From the NCBI GenBank assembly GCA_964640795.1, contig CAZXIN010000005.1, forward strand, positions 62,001 through 126,000: a stretch of 64,000 nucleotides of DNA, in the 5' to 3' direction. Under the pieces are notes generated by a model, which did no database searches, had not been told where the DNA came from, and worked only from the letters and a program-made list of their open reading frames with translations. The DNA comes from M269 sp964640795 (lineage in GTDB: Bacteria > Pseudomonadota > Gammaproteobacteria > Enterobacterales > Alteromonadaceae). The position numbers were made by a program, and so were the translations under genes. This document shows positions 63,624-64,000 of the stretch, piece by piece (positions within the stretch are counted from its first letter, which is position 1; the number at the start of each line of letters is the position of its first letter).

Positions 63624-64000
63624 TTAACGAACAACGAGATATAATGATGTTTTACCACGTTTTATGTTTAACGCGATAACACCTTCTCTACCATCCAAGT
63701 AGTCACTTAATTCTCTGACATTAGCAACAGGGTTCCTGTTGACGCCGACAATAACGTCTCCTTCAACTAAACCGCTTCTTTGAGCCGGTGAACGTTCTTC
63801 GATATCTGAAACAACAACACCGCTGTCACCTTGTTGAGTTGTGCCATTGGTAAGAGTTGCGCCGCTCAAACCTGAGTGAATCTCTTCCGCACTCATCACT
63901 GCAGCTTCAGCCGACCCAAGGGTTACTTTTACGCTCTCTTTTTTACCATCACGGCGAATGAGTGATAAATCGATCTTAGTCCCAGCACCAAGCGAACCAA
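63624..64000 (-). CDS. degQ: Periplasmic serine protease DegQ/DegP family, C-terminal part
   Basis: Only the last 125 codons are in the window; the gene continues past base 64000. The visible part holds the end of the first PDZ domain (TKIDLSLIRRDGKKESVKVTLG) and a full second PDZ domain (GVVVSDIEERSPAQRSGLVEGDVIVGVNR) ending SLYLVVR. These are quoted by motif: LIRRDGKKE and SGLVEGDVIVGVNR. Two PDZ domains and the downstream degS identify it as DegQ- or DegP-like. The catalytic domain cannot be seen, so the exact name is tentative. Confidence 0.85.
   Translation of the reverse strand, partial: GSLGAGTKIDLSLIRRDGKKESVKVTLGSAEAAVMSAEEIHSGLSGATLTNGTTQQGDSGVVVSDIEERSPAQRSGLVEGDVIVGVNRNPVANVRELSDYLDGREGVIALNIKRGKTSLYLVVR

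Noticed and set aside
1..64000. Prophage, insertion sequence with transposase, tRNA or rRNA genes
   Set aside because: No integrase, transposase, phage structural gene, tRNA cloverleaf or rRNA segment was recognised on either strand.

Overview
The window is a chromosomal segment of a Gram-negative, AT-rich gammaproteobacterium. Evidence for this is the lpt/kds, mla, rpoN-ptsN-rapZ-ptsO, parC, murA, degQ-degS and rraB genes, together with TonB-dependent receptors of the kind common in marine aromatic degraders. A marine member of the Cellvibrionales, Oceanospirillales or Alteromonadales is a reasonable guess, but nothing here fixes the genus. No rRNA or tRNA gene was seen.

Layout. 1-9283: a truncated 7TM hybrid histidine kinase, a PQQ-type sugar dehydrogenase, parC, an HPt/HD-GYP signalling protein and an ECF42-type sigma factor with its DGPF partner. 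9607-14588: two tandem transglutaminase/TPR lipoproteins, an acyltransferase, rraB and an AstE/AspA-like deacylase. 14736-30839: a near-complete phenylacetate (paa) catabolic block. It holds the epoxidase paaABCDE, repressor paaX, paaG, paaI, paaJ, paaY, paaZ and paaK, plus a fused hydratase/dehydrogenase that probably replaces PaaF and PaaH. An EthD protein, an AhpD-like protein and an aldehyde dehydrogenase are added. 31399-43786: a peripheral aromatic island with a nitrilase, two related TonB receptors, a FeaR-like AraC regulator, a lipoprotein quinohemoprotein alcohol dehydrogenase, an aromatic-acid MFS transporter broken by one amber codon, and a second aldehyde dehydrogenase. 43961-47350: a DUF2892 protein, a TPR protein and a 24-repeat type I-F CRISPR array without cas genes. 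47356-64000: conserved housekeeping genes (mgtE; ptsO-rapZ-ptsN-hpf-rpoN-lptB-lptA-lptC-kdsC-kdsD-yrbG; divergent mlaFEDCB-ibaG-murA; degS and partial degQ).

How it works together. Nitriles, alcohols or aldehydes with an aryl side chain could be imported by the TonB receptors and oxidised or hydrolysed to phenylacetate. PaaK would activate this to the CoA ester, PaaABCDE epoxidise it, PaaG isomerise it, PaaZ open and oxidise the ring, and PaaJ plus the fused hydratase/dehydrogenase carry out beta-oxidation. Three copies of one inverted operator (TGATAC, 27 or 28 bases, GTATCA, with one base changed in the third) lie before paaA, between paaZ and paaK, and before the distant MFS gene. They match the known architecture of E. 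coli PaaX sites and suggest one regulon.

Strongest unusual signals. (i) The leader-distal CRISPR repeat is split into two exact 14-base halves by 47 bases. (ii) A two-spacer block in the array is duplicated with three substitutions. (iii) There is a family of three 236-239 bp elements with terminal inverted repeats (7272-7507, 61887-62124, 62121-62359). Two of them abut and share bases. One appears to supply the ribosome-binding site of the HPt/HD-GYP gene and another the last codon and stop of degS. Two copies share a long internal hairpin with a compensatory base-pair change. I did not find a clear-cut new multi-gene system; these elements and the PaaX-linked aromatic island are the best candidates for something undescribed.
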